This document shows, piece by piece, positions 46,826-54,576 of a stretch of 64,000 bases of DNA (position 1 is the stretch's first letter; every line of letters begins with the position of its first letter). The translations under genes were made by a program, and so were the position numbers. The DNA is from Cytophagales bacterium (GTDB lineage: Bacteria; Pseudomonadota; Gammaproteobacteria; Burkholderiales; Burkholderiaceae_C), in NCBI GenBank assembly GCA_030054145.1, contig JASGCK010000005.1, positions 62,001-126,000 of the forward strand, read 5' to 3'. The notes below the pieces were generated by a model. The model was not told the origin of the DNA. It made no database searches and was given only the letters and a program-made list of their open reading frames with translations.

Positions 46826-47611
46826 ATGAACCCCGTCAGCCAACTTCGCTTTTCAGTTAATGACAACATCAACGGAAAAGATGTTGGGCCAAGTCACGTA
46901 CCCATAAAACTCTTAGACCAATTCACTAGCGAGGTTAGAGCCTTTATTAAAGGCGATGGCAATGAGATTGATCTTGACGATTTAATTATTTCGATTGAAA
47001 AAGGCTCTCTTCGATATGACATCATGGGTACAGCACTGTTAGCGGCCACAACTTTATGGGCGGATATCGGACAACTCAGTGCATCAAATTCACTTGCCAA
47101 CATCCAACCCAAGCGTGCCGACATCATGGCAAAGTGGCAAGCTAGGGCGCTAATAAGCTCTCACCGCAAATATGCGATTTTTGATCAAGATAATAATTAT
47201 TTTGTTCGTGTAAGTTCAGATAGCCATTACGTTAACGACGATGCTAAACAATGGTTTGAAGTGGAAAAGTATTTGATTGGCGACGTAATAGAAGCGGGCG
47301 GCAAATCAAATGTAAACATCCACCTAATTACACCTCAATCAAAAAACCCTTTAACAATTCAGATTGATAAAGCATTGCTTAGTAAGCGTGAAGATAATTT
47401 TCTATTTAAGCGTTCTAAAGTACGTGTAGTGGGTGAGGAGAACCTTTATACAGGCGCTTTGCGAAACTTGCGCTTAATCGATTTCAAACCTTACGCCCCA
47501 AAATTTAGTCCTGACAAATTTGCAGAAATGGTTAAACGCGGTACTAAGGCTTGGGCAGATGTAACTAATCCATCGCAATGGCTGGAGGAGCAAAGAGGGT
47601 ACGCAGCATGA
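46826..47611 (+). CDS. Unrecognised 261-aa partner of the PIN-domain gene
   Basis: I do not recognise a named family. The N-terminal 100 residues are strand-rich, with an IDLDDLIISIEKGSLRYDI segment at about 48-66, followed by a helical piece. The C-terminal half has alternating short strands (KYAIFDQDNNYFVRV, FLFKRSKVRVVG) and no membrane segment or signal peptide. The stop overlaps the ATG of the PIN-domain gene by four bases, so the two proteins are made together. Base use is clearly more AT-rich than in trmL or the MaoC gene around it, indicating transfer. The pair resembles a toxin-antitoxin or defence module, but at 261 aa this partner is far larger than usual VapB antitoxins. Confidence 0.75.
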   Translation: MNPVSQLRFSVNDNINGKDVGPSHVPIKLLDQFTSEVRAFIKGDGNEIDLDDLIISIEKGSLRYDIMGTALLAATTLWADIGQLSASNSLANIQPKRADIMAKWQARALISSHRKYAIFDQDNNYFVRVSSDSHYVNDDAKQWFEVEKYLIGDVIEAGGKSNVNIHLITPQSKNPLTIQIDKALLSKREDNFLFKRSKVRVVGEENLYTGALRNLRLIDFKPYAPKFSPDKFAEMVKRGTKAWADVTNPSQWLEEQRGYAA

Positions 47612-48096
47612 GCTTGAAGGTGTTACTCGATACTGGTTTCTTAATTGCCCTCACAAACAAAAATGACCCAGACCATCAAGTTGCAAAAGAGTACTACGAG
47701 CTATTGACCAATAAGGGTGTCGAAATTTATCTATCCACTATTGTTGCATCAGAGTTTGCAGTCAAGCAGGCAATTGAAGATTTGCCGTTAGATGAATGGC
47801 TCCCCTTATCTTTCAACCTGCCGCACTCTGTAAAGGCCGGCAAGTTTAAAAATGCAGTGTTTGCAACACGCGAAAAGAGCGATCGACGCGATGTTGTAGC
47901 TAACGATATAAGCATCCTTGCACAAGCTGCACACGAACAGATAGCAATCATCTTAAGCCGCGACAAAAACACGATGCACAAATGGTGTAGCAAGCTTAAC
48001 GACGCTCAACTATGCAGCATTACCTGCGTGTTGCTAAAAGACGGGTTTCACCCCGCCTCTCTCGGACTGAGTGGCGACCAAAAAAGCCTCGTCTAA
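47608..48096 (+). CDS. PIN-domain protein (VapC-like nuclease fold)
   Basis: Probable metal-dependent ribonuclease of the PIN superfamily, 162 aa. The acidic active-site set is visible: D in LLDTGFLIAL at residues 5-14, E in IVASEFAVKQ near residue 50, D in DVVANDISILAQA near residue 100, and D in IILSRDKNTMHKW near residue 122. The start at 47608 overlaps the stop of the preceding gene; an open frame from 47578 only extends into it. It differs from ordinary VapC in length and in its large upstream partner. It converges on the MaoC gene, six bases away. Confidence 0.85.
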   Translation: MSLKVLLDTGFLIALTNKNDPDHQVAKEYYELLTNKGVEIYLSTIVASEFAVKQAIEDLPLDEWLPLSFNLPHSVKAGKFKNAVFATREKSDRRDVVANDISILAQAAHEQIAIILSRDKNTMHKWCSKLNDAQLCSITCVLLKDGFHPASLGLSGDQKSLV

Positions 48097-48102
48097 AGTC
48101 GC

Positions 48103-48564
48103 TCACTCATATCTGCGGACAAGGCTCTCCGCAACACACACTGGCTTATCCGAACCCTCGCGCTCCACGGTCACCAGCCACGTCATCTGCACGCCGTTGT
48201 TGTCGATATGGTCTAGCGCCAACAGCTTCATCGTCGCACGCAGGCGCGAGCCCACGGGCACGGGGGCGGTGAAGCGCACTTTGTTCAGTCCATAGTTCAC
48301 GCCCATGCGCGAGTTGGTAATCGCAAAACTCGACTCAAAAAATTTAGGAAGAAGCGAGAGCGTTAAAAAACCATGCGCAATGGTTGTTTTGAATGGCCCC
48401 TTGGCGGCAGCCACGGGGTCAACATGAATCCATTGGTGATCGCCCGTGGCGTCGGCAAATAGATTGACCTGCTCCTGCGTGATAGTGATCCACTCGCCGC
48501 CTGCAATTTCTTGCCCCACAAAAGCCGCGAGGTCGGATAAGTTTTCAAAAGTTTTTTTAGTCAT
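48103..48564 (-). CDS. MaoC-like (R)-specific enoyl-CoA hydratase
   Basis: Hot-dog-fold dehydratase of 153 aa. The catalytic Asp-His pair is in FADATGDHQWIHVD (about residues 36-49) and the substrate loop is IAHGFLTLSLLP near residue 64, as in NodN/MaoC proteins. It could hydrate enoyl-CoA in beta-oxidation or polyester synthesis. Downstream in transcription it converges on the PIN-domain gene; upstream lies the broken vapC. An AGGAG ribosome site precedes the ATG. Confidence 0.93.
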   Translation of the reverse strand: MTKKTFENLSDLAAFVGQEIAGGEWITITQEQVNLFADATGDHQWIHVDPVAAAKGPFKTTIAHGFLTLSLLPKFFESSFAITNSRMGVNYGLNKVRFTAPVPVGSRLRATMKLLALDHIDNNGVQMTWLVTVEREGSDKPVCVAESLVRRYE

Positions 48565-48584
48565 GGCTGGTCTCCTAATAATTT

Positions 48585-48748
48585 TTACAAAATCTGCAAC
48601 TGCGAACTGGGTAATAACTTGCGAAATCCTTTGTCAAAGGTTGCAAGAATCTCTCCGTTTGCGATGACTCAAGCCAATCTTTTGCGCGCACATGATGCGT
48701 ATGGTCTTGCCTTGCGGCAGCTAGCAACACATTCACATCAAGCATCAT
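48585..48748 (-). pseudogene. Remnant of a vapC toxin gene with a large internal deletion
   Basis: Directly after vapB an open frame begins MMLDVNVLLAAARQDHTHH, the normal VapC N-terminus, and continues to DWLESSQTERF. The next DNA then encodes LATFDKGFRKLLPSSQLQIL and a stop in another frame, which is the normal VapC C-terminus. The central part (about 70 codons, including the conserved Glu and Asp of the active site) is missing, and the junction shifts the frame. The toxin should be dead. Confidence 0.85.
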
Positions 48749-48762
48749 GGCGAGGCAGCCTC

Positions 48763-49005
48763 TTAAGCTTCGCAGGCTTCAAGCAAGGCGCGATTGCTAG
48801 TGCCATCCAACCCTTGCGCTAAACCGCCCGAACCAGGGAGCACCATCATCTTGATTTTTTTAGGCTTGCTCATCGCCTGTTTGACCTGCGCCAGTCGAAG
48901 GCGCAAACCGTCCTCAATCAAGCGCGTGAGTGTGGTGCCTTGCTCGGCAGCAAAGTGCTTGGCTTCAAAAATCAATGCGTCGTGTAAATTAAGTGTGGTT
49001 TTCAT
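48763..49005 (-). CDS. VapB-type ribbon-helix-helix antitoxin
   Basis: An 80-residue protein starting MKTTLNLHDALIFEAKHFAA, then GTTLTRLIEDGLRLRL, a typical VapB ribbon-helix-helix DNA-binding domain. The C-terminal toxin-binding tail (KKIKMMVLPGSGG) is also present, so the gene appears intact although its toxin partner is deleted. It now stands as an orphan antitoxin five bases before the end of the SelD fusion gene. Confidence 0.85.
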   Translation of the reverse strand: MKTTLNLHDALIFEAKHFAAEQGTTLTRLIEDGLRLRLAQVKQAMSKPKKIKMMVLPGSGGLAQGLDGTSNRALLEACEA

Positions 49006-49009
49006 GGTT

Positions 49010-51352
49010 TTAGATTATGCAGATATCTGTATCTATAAGCGTAATTGCCCCCGCCGCATCGCCCATTGGCAATACGCATCCAATGATTGTGGCTTGCAGG
49101 TAACCTGATTTTTTAAGTTCTGTCACGCACGCCTTGGCAGACTCTTTGGGCACGCTCGCCAGCAATCCCCCCGCCGTTTGTGGATCAAAAATGAGTGGGT
49201 ATCTGGGGTGATGCGCAAACGCCTCTTGATTTTTAATTGCGCGTTTGAGACCCACATTCGCGTTTTGCAGCGAACTGGTCATGCCCGCAGCCACGCATTC
49301 TTCTGCGCCTTGAAGCAGTGGCAGGGCGCTTAAGTTAATTTCAGCATCCACGCCTGACGCTTTGGTCATCTCCATCAAGTGCCCAAGCAGCCCAAAGCCC
49401 GTCACATCGGTACACGCCGTTGCCTCGTAAGCCAATAAACACGTGGCTCCCGCTTGGTTTGACTGCTGCATGGAGACTAGCGCCGCGTCAATCCAGCGCC
49501 CCTTGGCTTGGCCTAGCGGATGCGCCGCAAACAGCGTGCCCGTGCCAATCGGCTTAGTCAAAATCAGCACATCGCCCGCACGCATGGTGCCCTTGGTCAT
49601 CGTCTTGGGGAGCGTGATGCCGTCACTGGCAATATCGGCCAGGCCATTGATCGCAAAGCCTAGCGCTAGCTCTTTGCCTTCGCCCGTGTGACCACCTACT
49701 AGCGTGCAACCTGCGGCGTTTAGTACCTCGACCGCGCCAGTCATCATGTCCCGCAGTGTCGCTTCCACCTTGGTCTCCAGTCCTGCTGGCACAGTCGCAA
49801 TGGCGGTGGCAGATTGCGCTATCGCGCCCATCGCAAAAATGTCGCCCAGTGCGTGATTGGCGGCAATCTTCCCAAACGTATAGGGGTCGTCGATAAGGGC
49901 GCGGAAAAAATCCACCGTATGCACCATCGCTTTGCCCGCAGGAATACGTACCACGGCGGCATCATCGGGTGCGTGCAGTCCAATTAACACAGCAGGATTT
50001 GCAATTGGAGCCAAACTGCCCAGCGCCCGCGACAAAACCGTCGCGCCCACTTTCGCCCCGCAACCACCGCAGCGCATGGCGATGGCTGAGATCGCTTGCA
50101 GCGACTCTTCGGAGGTGAGTTTGATTTTTTCCCCAGCTGCAAGCCTTATGGGCTGTGGCTTGTGAGCCGATTCATTCATTGCTAGAAGCTCAGAAAAACG
50201 CCGCATAAAGCGCCGATCAATCCAATCTTTCCAGCGCCAAAGCAGCGCTCCACTTGCGTTTGCCCCGCCAATGCCAAGCGCTGTGAGTGCGCTCCACAGC
50301 GCCCCACGCGAAGCCACCGCGTGTTGATCGCCCGTACTAATGAGCGCCAACCAGCGCTTTTGCGGACGGTATGGCTTGAGCGCCGCGCCTTGCACGCTGC
50401 GCCGCAAATTTTCTGCCAGCGGCATCCCTTGACGCAGCGCGAATACGCCCGCCTTCTCTAGCTTGTCATTCGGCATACTGGCAATATCGCCAGCGGCAAA
50501 AATATGGACATCCATCGTGGATTGCAAACAATCGTTGACTTGAATAAAACCGCGCTCGTCCAGCGCCAGTCCCGTATCTGCAAGCCATGCCGCGCCGCCC
50601 GCCCCAGTGACCCAGATCACCTCATCGAAGTCAAACACGCGCTCACCAACATACAGATGATGCTGCGAAACTCGCGTCACCGCAGCATTCACATGCACCG
50701 CCGCACCTCGAACTTGCAGCAACCGCAACAGGCGCCGCTGCACCGCTGCGCTGTGCGTTGGAAGAATCGCCGCGCCTTTGGTAAACAAACTAAAGCTGAC
50801 CTTGGCGTTTATTTTTTGAAAACGATACTGCATCGCCAAAAGCAATTCCACGCCGCCTGCGCCCGCACCGACAACGGCAACGCGCAGCGCCGTATGGGCT
50901 TGCGAAGCACGCGCCAAAAACGCGAGCCAGCGCTCGTTAAATTGCGCAATCGGCTTGACGGGCGTGGCGTACAGGTCCGCACCCAACACATGATTGACCT
51001 GCGGACTCGATCCAATGTTGATCGAGAGCACGTCGTAATCCACTGCTGGGCGACCTTGGCAGATCACTTTTTTTGCTGCGCGGTCAATGCCCGTCACGCT
51101 TGCTTTGTAAAACCGAACACCCGCCATTGCGCAGAGTTTGCCAAGATCAATGTGTACATCGTCAAAACTGCAATGTCCCGCGATGTAGCCTGGCAACATC
51201 CCTGAATACGGCGTGTGCGAATCCGTACAAATCAAGGTCAAGCGCACACCCGCCATTGGGTGCATGGCAAAGCTTTTGAGGACGATGGCGTGACTGTGCC
51301 CGCCGCCAATTAAAACAATGTCACGCAGGATAGGTTGGTCTGAAGATTGCAT
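49010..51352 (-). CDS. selD: FAD-dependent NADH-dehydrogenase-like / selenide, water dikinase (SelD) fusion
   Basis: A 780-residue two-domain protein. Residues about 8-385 are a pyridine-nucleotide-disulphide-type FAD domain (IVLIGGGHSHAIVLKSF, later IFAAGDIASMPND). Residues about 420-780 are SelD, which makes selenophosphate from selenide and ATP. In SelD the catalytic Cys-Lys region is MRCGGCGAKVG, with DDAAV and TVDFFRALIDDPYTFG after it, then GGHTGEGKE and CTDVTGFGLLGHLMEM. Catalytic position Cys rather than selenocysteine is evident. This fusion is known from cyanobacteria and some proteobacteria. No selA, selB or tRNA-Sec is visible here, so it may serve selenouridine in tRNA. Confidence 0.92.
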   Translation of the reverse strand: MQSSDQPILRDIVLIGGGHSHAIVLKSFAMHPMAGVRLTLICTDSHTPYSGMLPGYIAGHCSFDDVHIDLGKLCAMAGVRFYKASVTGIDRAAKKVICQGRPAVDYDVLSINIGSSPQVNHVLGADLYATPVKPIAQFNERWLAFLARASQAHTALRVAVVGAGAGGVELLLAMQYRFQKINAKVSFSLFTKGAAILPTHSAAVQRRLLRLLQVRGAAVHVNAAVTRVSQHHLYVGERVFDFDEVIWVTGAGGAAWLADTGLALDERGFIQVNDCLQSTMDVHIFAAGDIASMPNDKLEKAGVFALRQGMPLAENLRRSVQGAALKPYRPQKRWLALISTGDQHAVASRGALWSALTALGIGGANASGALLWRWKDWIDRRFMRRFSELLAMNESAHKPQPIRLAAGEKIKLTSEESLQAISAIAMRCGGCGAKVGATVLSRALGSLAPIANPAVLIGLHAPDDAAVVRIPAGKAMVHTVDFFRALIDDPYTFGKIAANHALGDIFAMGAIAQSATAIATVPAGLETKVEATLRDMMTGAVEVLNAAGCTLVGGHTGEGKELALGFAINGLADIASDGITLPKTMTKGTMRAGDVLILTKPIGTGTLFAAHPLGQAKGRWIDAALVSMQQSNQAGATCLLAYEATACTDVTGFGLLGHLMEMTKASGVDAEINLSALPLLQGAEECVAAGMTSSLQNANVGLKRAIKNQEAFAHHPRYPLIFDPQTAGGLLASVPKESAKACVTELKKSGYLQATIIGCVLPMGDAAGAITLIDTDICII

Positions 51353-51372
51353 AAAGCAGATAGCATAACGGG

Positions 51373-52353
51373 ATGAAAGTTACTTACTACGCCTGCGTTG
51401 ACATTGGCGGAACCAAAGTTGCCGTCTCGTTGGTAGCAGCCAATGGTGCGCCAATTAATCAGCACACAGCGCTGCTGGCAAAGCGCACCGAGCCGACCAT
51501 CAAAACTGGCGCACACACGGCGCTGCCTAGGCAAATGATTCGGATGATTGACGAAGCCTGCACTAGCTTGCACGCCACGCGCGCGCAAGTGGTTGGCGTG
51601 GGTGTTTCAAGCTGCGGTCCATTTTTATCGGTTGCTGGACAACTGGAATTAGTCGCCTCCAACATCTGCGGCGGCAAATCGGGGCTGCAAAACAACGACT
51701 GGCACAGCATTGCGCTGGAGCGCGAACTTCGCAAAGTTTTTCCCGTCCTTCAGATCGAAAACGATGCGGTTGCCGCGCTGTTAGCTGAAGTCGCATGGGG
51801 TGCGCTACAAGGCACGCGCCATGCGGCTTACATCACGTGGAGCACGGGCATTGGCGCAGGGCTGTACGTTGACGGGCGCGTGCTGCGCGGCAAAAACGGC
51901 AATGCCGGTCACGCGGGGCACATGATCGTGGGCGATGCGCTGTGCGTACACAACCAAGCGCTTGTATGCGGCTGCGGCAACGTCGGCGATGTGCAATCGC
52001 AGGCGGCGGGCAGTGGCATACCCAAGCGTTTTGGCATGCCAAGCGCAGACTTGATGCGGCTTGCCCAATCAGGCGATAAAGAGGCGCTACGCCATGTTGA
52101 CCTGCTTTGCGAGGACATGGCACGGGCGCTCTACAACCTGACCGCAGTGCTAGATTTGGAGCGCATTGCGCTGGGCGGCAGCGTGTTTTGGCACAACCAA
52201 GCGCTGCTCTTGCCGCGCCTGCAAGCAGGCGTGATGCGGCGCTTTCCCGCCATGACCCAAGGCCTCACCATCGTGCCTGCGGGTTTGGGTTTAGATGTAG
52301 CCAACTACGGCGCGCTGGCAGCACTGATGGGCGCACCGCTTCGGGAACAATAG
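51373..52353 (+). CDS. ROK-family sugar kinase
   Basis: Probable glucokinase or fructokinase-like enzyme of 326 aa. The ATP motif is VDIGGTKVAVSLV at residues 9-21, the substrate region has IENDAVAALLAE near residue 137, and GNAGHAGHMIVG holds the zinc His. The usual ROK zinc motif CGCGxxGC reads CGCGNVGD here, with Asp in place of the last Cys, so metal binding may be altered. It is divergent from the SelD fusion, with 20 bases between starts. No transporter neighbours indicate which sugar is used. Confidence 0.88.
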   Translation: MKVTYYACVDIGGTKVAVSLVAANGAPINQHTALLAKRTEPTIKTGAHTALPRQMIRMIDEACTSLHATRAQVVGVGVSSCGPFLSVAGQLELVASNICGGKSGLQNNDWHSIALERELRKVFPVLQIENDAVAALLAEVAWGALQGTRHAAYITWSTGIGAGLYVDGRVLRGKNGNAGHAGHMIVGDALCVHNQALVCGCGNVGDVQSQAAGSGIPKRFGMPSADLMRLAQSGDKEALRHVDLLCEDMARALYNLTAVLDLERIALGGSVFWHNQALLLPRLQAGVMRRFPAMTQGLTIVPAGLGLDVANYGALAALMGAPLREQ

Positions 52354-52443
52354 AGCTTGCCGCTGACCTTTACATTTGTCTGCCCAGCATCTTGATGATC
52401 TGGGGCAAACTGTATCCATAAACCCCACGTAAAATTTCACCTC

Positions 52444-53460
52444 ATGAATTACGCCCAGCACATCAATACTCTGCTCAAGCCAAAAATTGCTGCGTCACCT
52501 TTAGTGCTTGATTTATTTGCTGGCTGCGGTGGTTTAGCGCTTGGGTTTGAAGCTGCTGGTTTTGCAACGCTTGGGTTTGAGATGGATAACGATTGCTGCG
52601 CTACGTATAAGCACAATCTGCATGGCGACTGCCACCCTGTCAAACTGACACCTGAAACAGTATTCCCCAAGGCTCAGGTGGTTATTGGTGGTCCGCCTTG
52701 TCAGCCCTTTAGCGTGGGCGGTCATCAATTGGGCATACAAGATGCCCGTGATGGATTTCCATCTTTTATCTCAGCTATTCGGCAAGCGCAGCCTGATATT
52801 TGGATGTTTGAAAACGTTCGTGGTTTGATGTATCGAAACAAGTGGTATCTCGACAAAATTATTGAGTCACTTCAAGCACTTGGTTACGTCGTTGAGTTTC
52901 AGGTACTTAACGCAGTCCATTTTGGTGTGCCACAAAATCGCGAGCGGACAATTGTGGTGGGGCATAAAGGCTGCTACAACTATCCCAATGCGATTGCAAA
53001 ACATATCACCGCTGGAGATGCGCTCATTGATATTCCTAGTGAGCTTGAAAAATCGCCTAAATTTTTAACTGCCAGTATGGATACCTACATTGCGAAATAT
53101 GAAAAAGCATCTAGCTGCATTACGCCACGCGATCTTCATTTAGACAAGCCCGCACGCACACTGACATGTCGAAATTTGGCTGGCGCCACAGGTGATATGC
53201 ATCGCCTAAAACTTGAGGATGGTCGCCGCAAACGTCTATCCGTTCGCGAAGCTGCTAGGTTGCAAAGCTTTCCAGACTGGTTTGAATTTCAAGGGACAGA
53301 AACGAGTCAATTTAATCAAATAGGTAACGCGGTTCCTCCGCTTATGGCCTACGCTATCGCCCAAAGTTTTCGAACTTATTTGAACTCCAGTGTTCGTCTA
53401 AGTCAAAGGCAAATTTTGTCCAAAAGACATTTGATTCAACGCGATTTACTTGAGCTATAA
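52444..53460 (+). CDS. DNA (cytosine-5) methyltransferase of a second restriction-modification pair
   Basis: C5 methylase of 338 aa with motif I LDLFAGCGGLALGFEAAGF (about residues 21-39), motif IV GGPPCQPFSVGG with the catalytic Cys near residue 82, VI WMFENVRGLM, VIII VPQNRERTIVVG, and X FNQIGNAVPPLMA. It is followed after 14 bases by the nuclease gene. Base composition is more AT-rich than in the ROK gene before it. It is not closely similar to the methylase at 34438-35574: the target-recognition region differs in sequence and length. Confidence 0.93.
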   Translation: MNYAQHINTLLKPKIAASPLVLDLFAGCGGLALGFEAAGFATLGFEMDNDCCATYKHNLHGDCHPVKLTPETVFPKAQVVIGGPPCQPFSVGGHQLGIQDARDGFPSFISAIRQAQPDIWMFENVRGLMYRNKWYLDKIIESLQALGYVVEFQVLNAVHFGVPQNRERTIVVGHKGCYNYPNAIAKHITAGDALIDIPSELEKSPKFLTASMDTYIAKYEKASSCITPRDLHLDKPARTLTCRNLAGATGDMHRLKLEDGRRKRLSVREAARLQSFPDWFEFQGTETSQFNQIGNAVPPLMAYAIAQSFRTYLNSSVRLSQRQILSKRHLIQRDLLEL

Positions 53461-53474
53461 CTCTCAACGCTCCT

Positions 53475-54470
53475 ATGGCAACTCTCAGACAAATTCAACA
53501 GTTAACCACTGAAGCACTTGAGATATTAGAAACGCTAGGCATCCCAACTCAAAGTCAAACGGTGCGACGCAGAGAAAAAATGGCTAAAGCATTTGCTGCG
53601 CTTGCAGATATCAAACTGCCTGGCACATGGACTAACGCCAAGGACGATCTTGTTGGGTACCGCTTACGATCACGCGAAATCATTAACTTTATGAATCTGT
53701 ATTTGGGCGAAAAAATTGCCGACAGTTCATACGATGACATCAGGCGTGAAGACTTGGTCTTGCCCGTAGAGGCGTTCATTGTTTTAAAGAGCGCAAAAAA
53801 TCCTAATGCAAATACCAACGATGGCACACGTGGCTATGCGCTCAATCCAGCCGCTGCCGAGGCGATAAGGCACTACGGCACGAAACAATGGCTCACCAAG
53901 GTAGAGATTTTTTTAGCGGGAAGACAAACCCTCGCACAGGAGATGGCGCGCAAACGCGATTTAGCGCGTATTCCTATTGTTCTAAACAATAGGGACAGTT
54001 TTGTCTTTTCAGCGGGTGCGCACAACTTATTACAAAAAAATATCATCGAGGAATTTTTACCCCTTTATGGCTGTGGCGCAGAAGTTTTATATGTTGGCGA
54101 TACTGAAAAGAAAAATCTTTATCAAAATACAAAGCAACTTAAAGCGCTTCAATTTTTTGAACTAGCGCACGATAAGCTACCTGATGTTGTTGCATATTCA
54201 AAACAAAAGAATTGGCTTTATTTGATTGAAGCGGTAACAACGGCAAATCCAATTGATGAGTTGCGCAGACGAACGCTCACACAGCTCACCAGCCAATGCA
54301 GCGCAAGTGTCATTTTCATTACCGCCTTTCCTAATCGAGCTACTTATCGAAAGTTTGCGAAAGACATTGCGTGGGAGACTGAAGTCTGGATTGCTGATGC
54401 TCCAGAACACATGATTCACTTCAATGGACACAAGTTTTTAGGTCCTTATGCAGCACATACGAGCACATGA
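53475..54470 (+). CDS. BsuBI/PstI-family type II restriction endonuclease
   Basis: A 331-residue protein. The C-terminal half carries the BsuBI/PstI nuclease signature: KLPDVVAYSKQKNWLYLIEAV near residue 236, a PD...E-x-V arrangement, then an ITAFPNRATYRKF segment near residue 276. The N-terminal half is helical, with a Lys/Arg-rich start. The gene follows a C5 methylase, whereas PstI and BsuBI themselves are paired with adenine-N6 methylases, so the recognition sequence may differ from CTGCAG. A CTGCAG site is present at 11758-11763, but this does not test specificity. The gene appears intact. Confidence 0.88.
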   Translation: MATLRQIQQLTTEALEILETLGIPTQSQTVRRREKMAKAFAALADIKLPGTWTNAKDDLVGYRLRSREIINFMNLYLGEKIADSSYDDIRREDLVLPVEAFIVLKSAKNPNANTNDGTRGYALNPAAAEAIRHYGTKQWLTKVEIFLAGRQTLAQEMARKRDLARIPIVLNNRDSFVFSAGAHNLLQKNIIEEFLPLYGCGAEVLYVGDTEKKNLYQNTKQLKALQFFELAHDKLPDVVAYSKQKNWLYLIEAVTTANPIDELRRRTLTQLTSQCSASVIFITAFPNRATYRKFAKDIAWETEVWIADAPEHMIHFNGHKFLGPYAAHTST

Positions 54471-54576
54471 TCCTGCTCCATCTCATCGCCTTTATTGGCT
54501 AGTTGGTCTTGCGGCGCTGCTATGGTCCGTGCTCGGCTTCGTGGACGCAGGAGGACTGGGGCGCTTGTTTCATACC

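Noticed and set aside
50504-51205. A 233-codon open frame opposite the SelD fusion gene
   Set aside because: Antisense shadow of the FAD domain, with His/Arg-rich composition and no motif.
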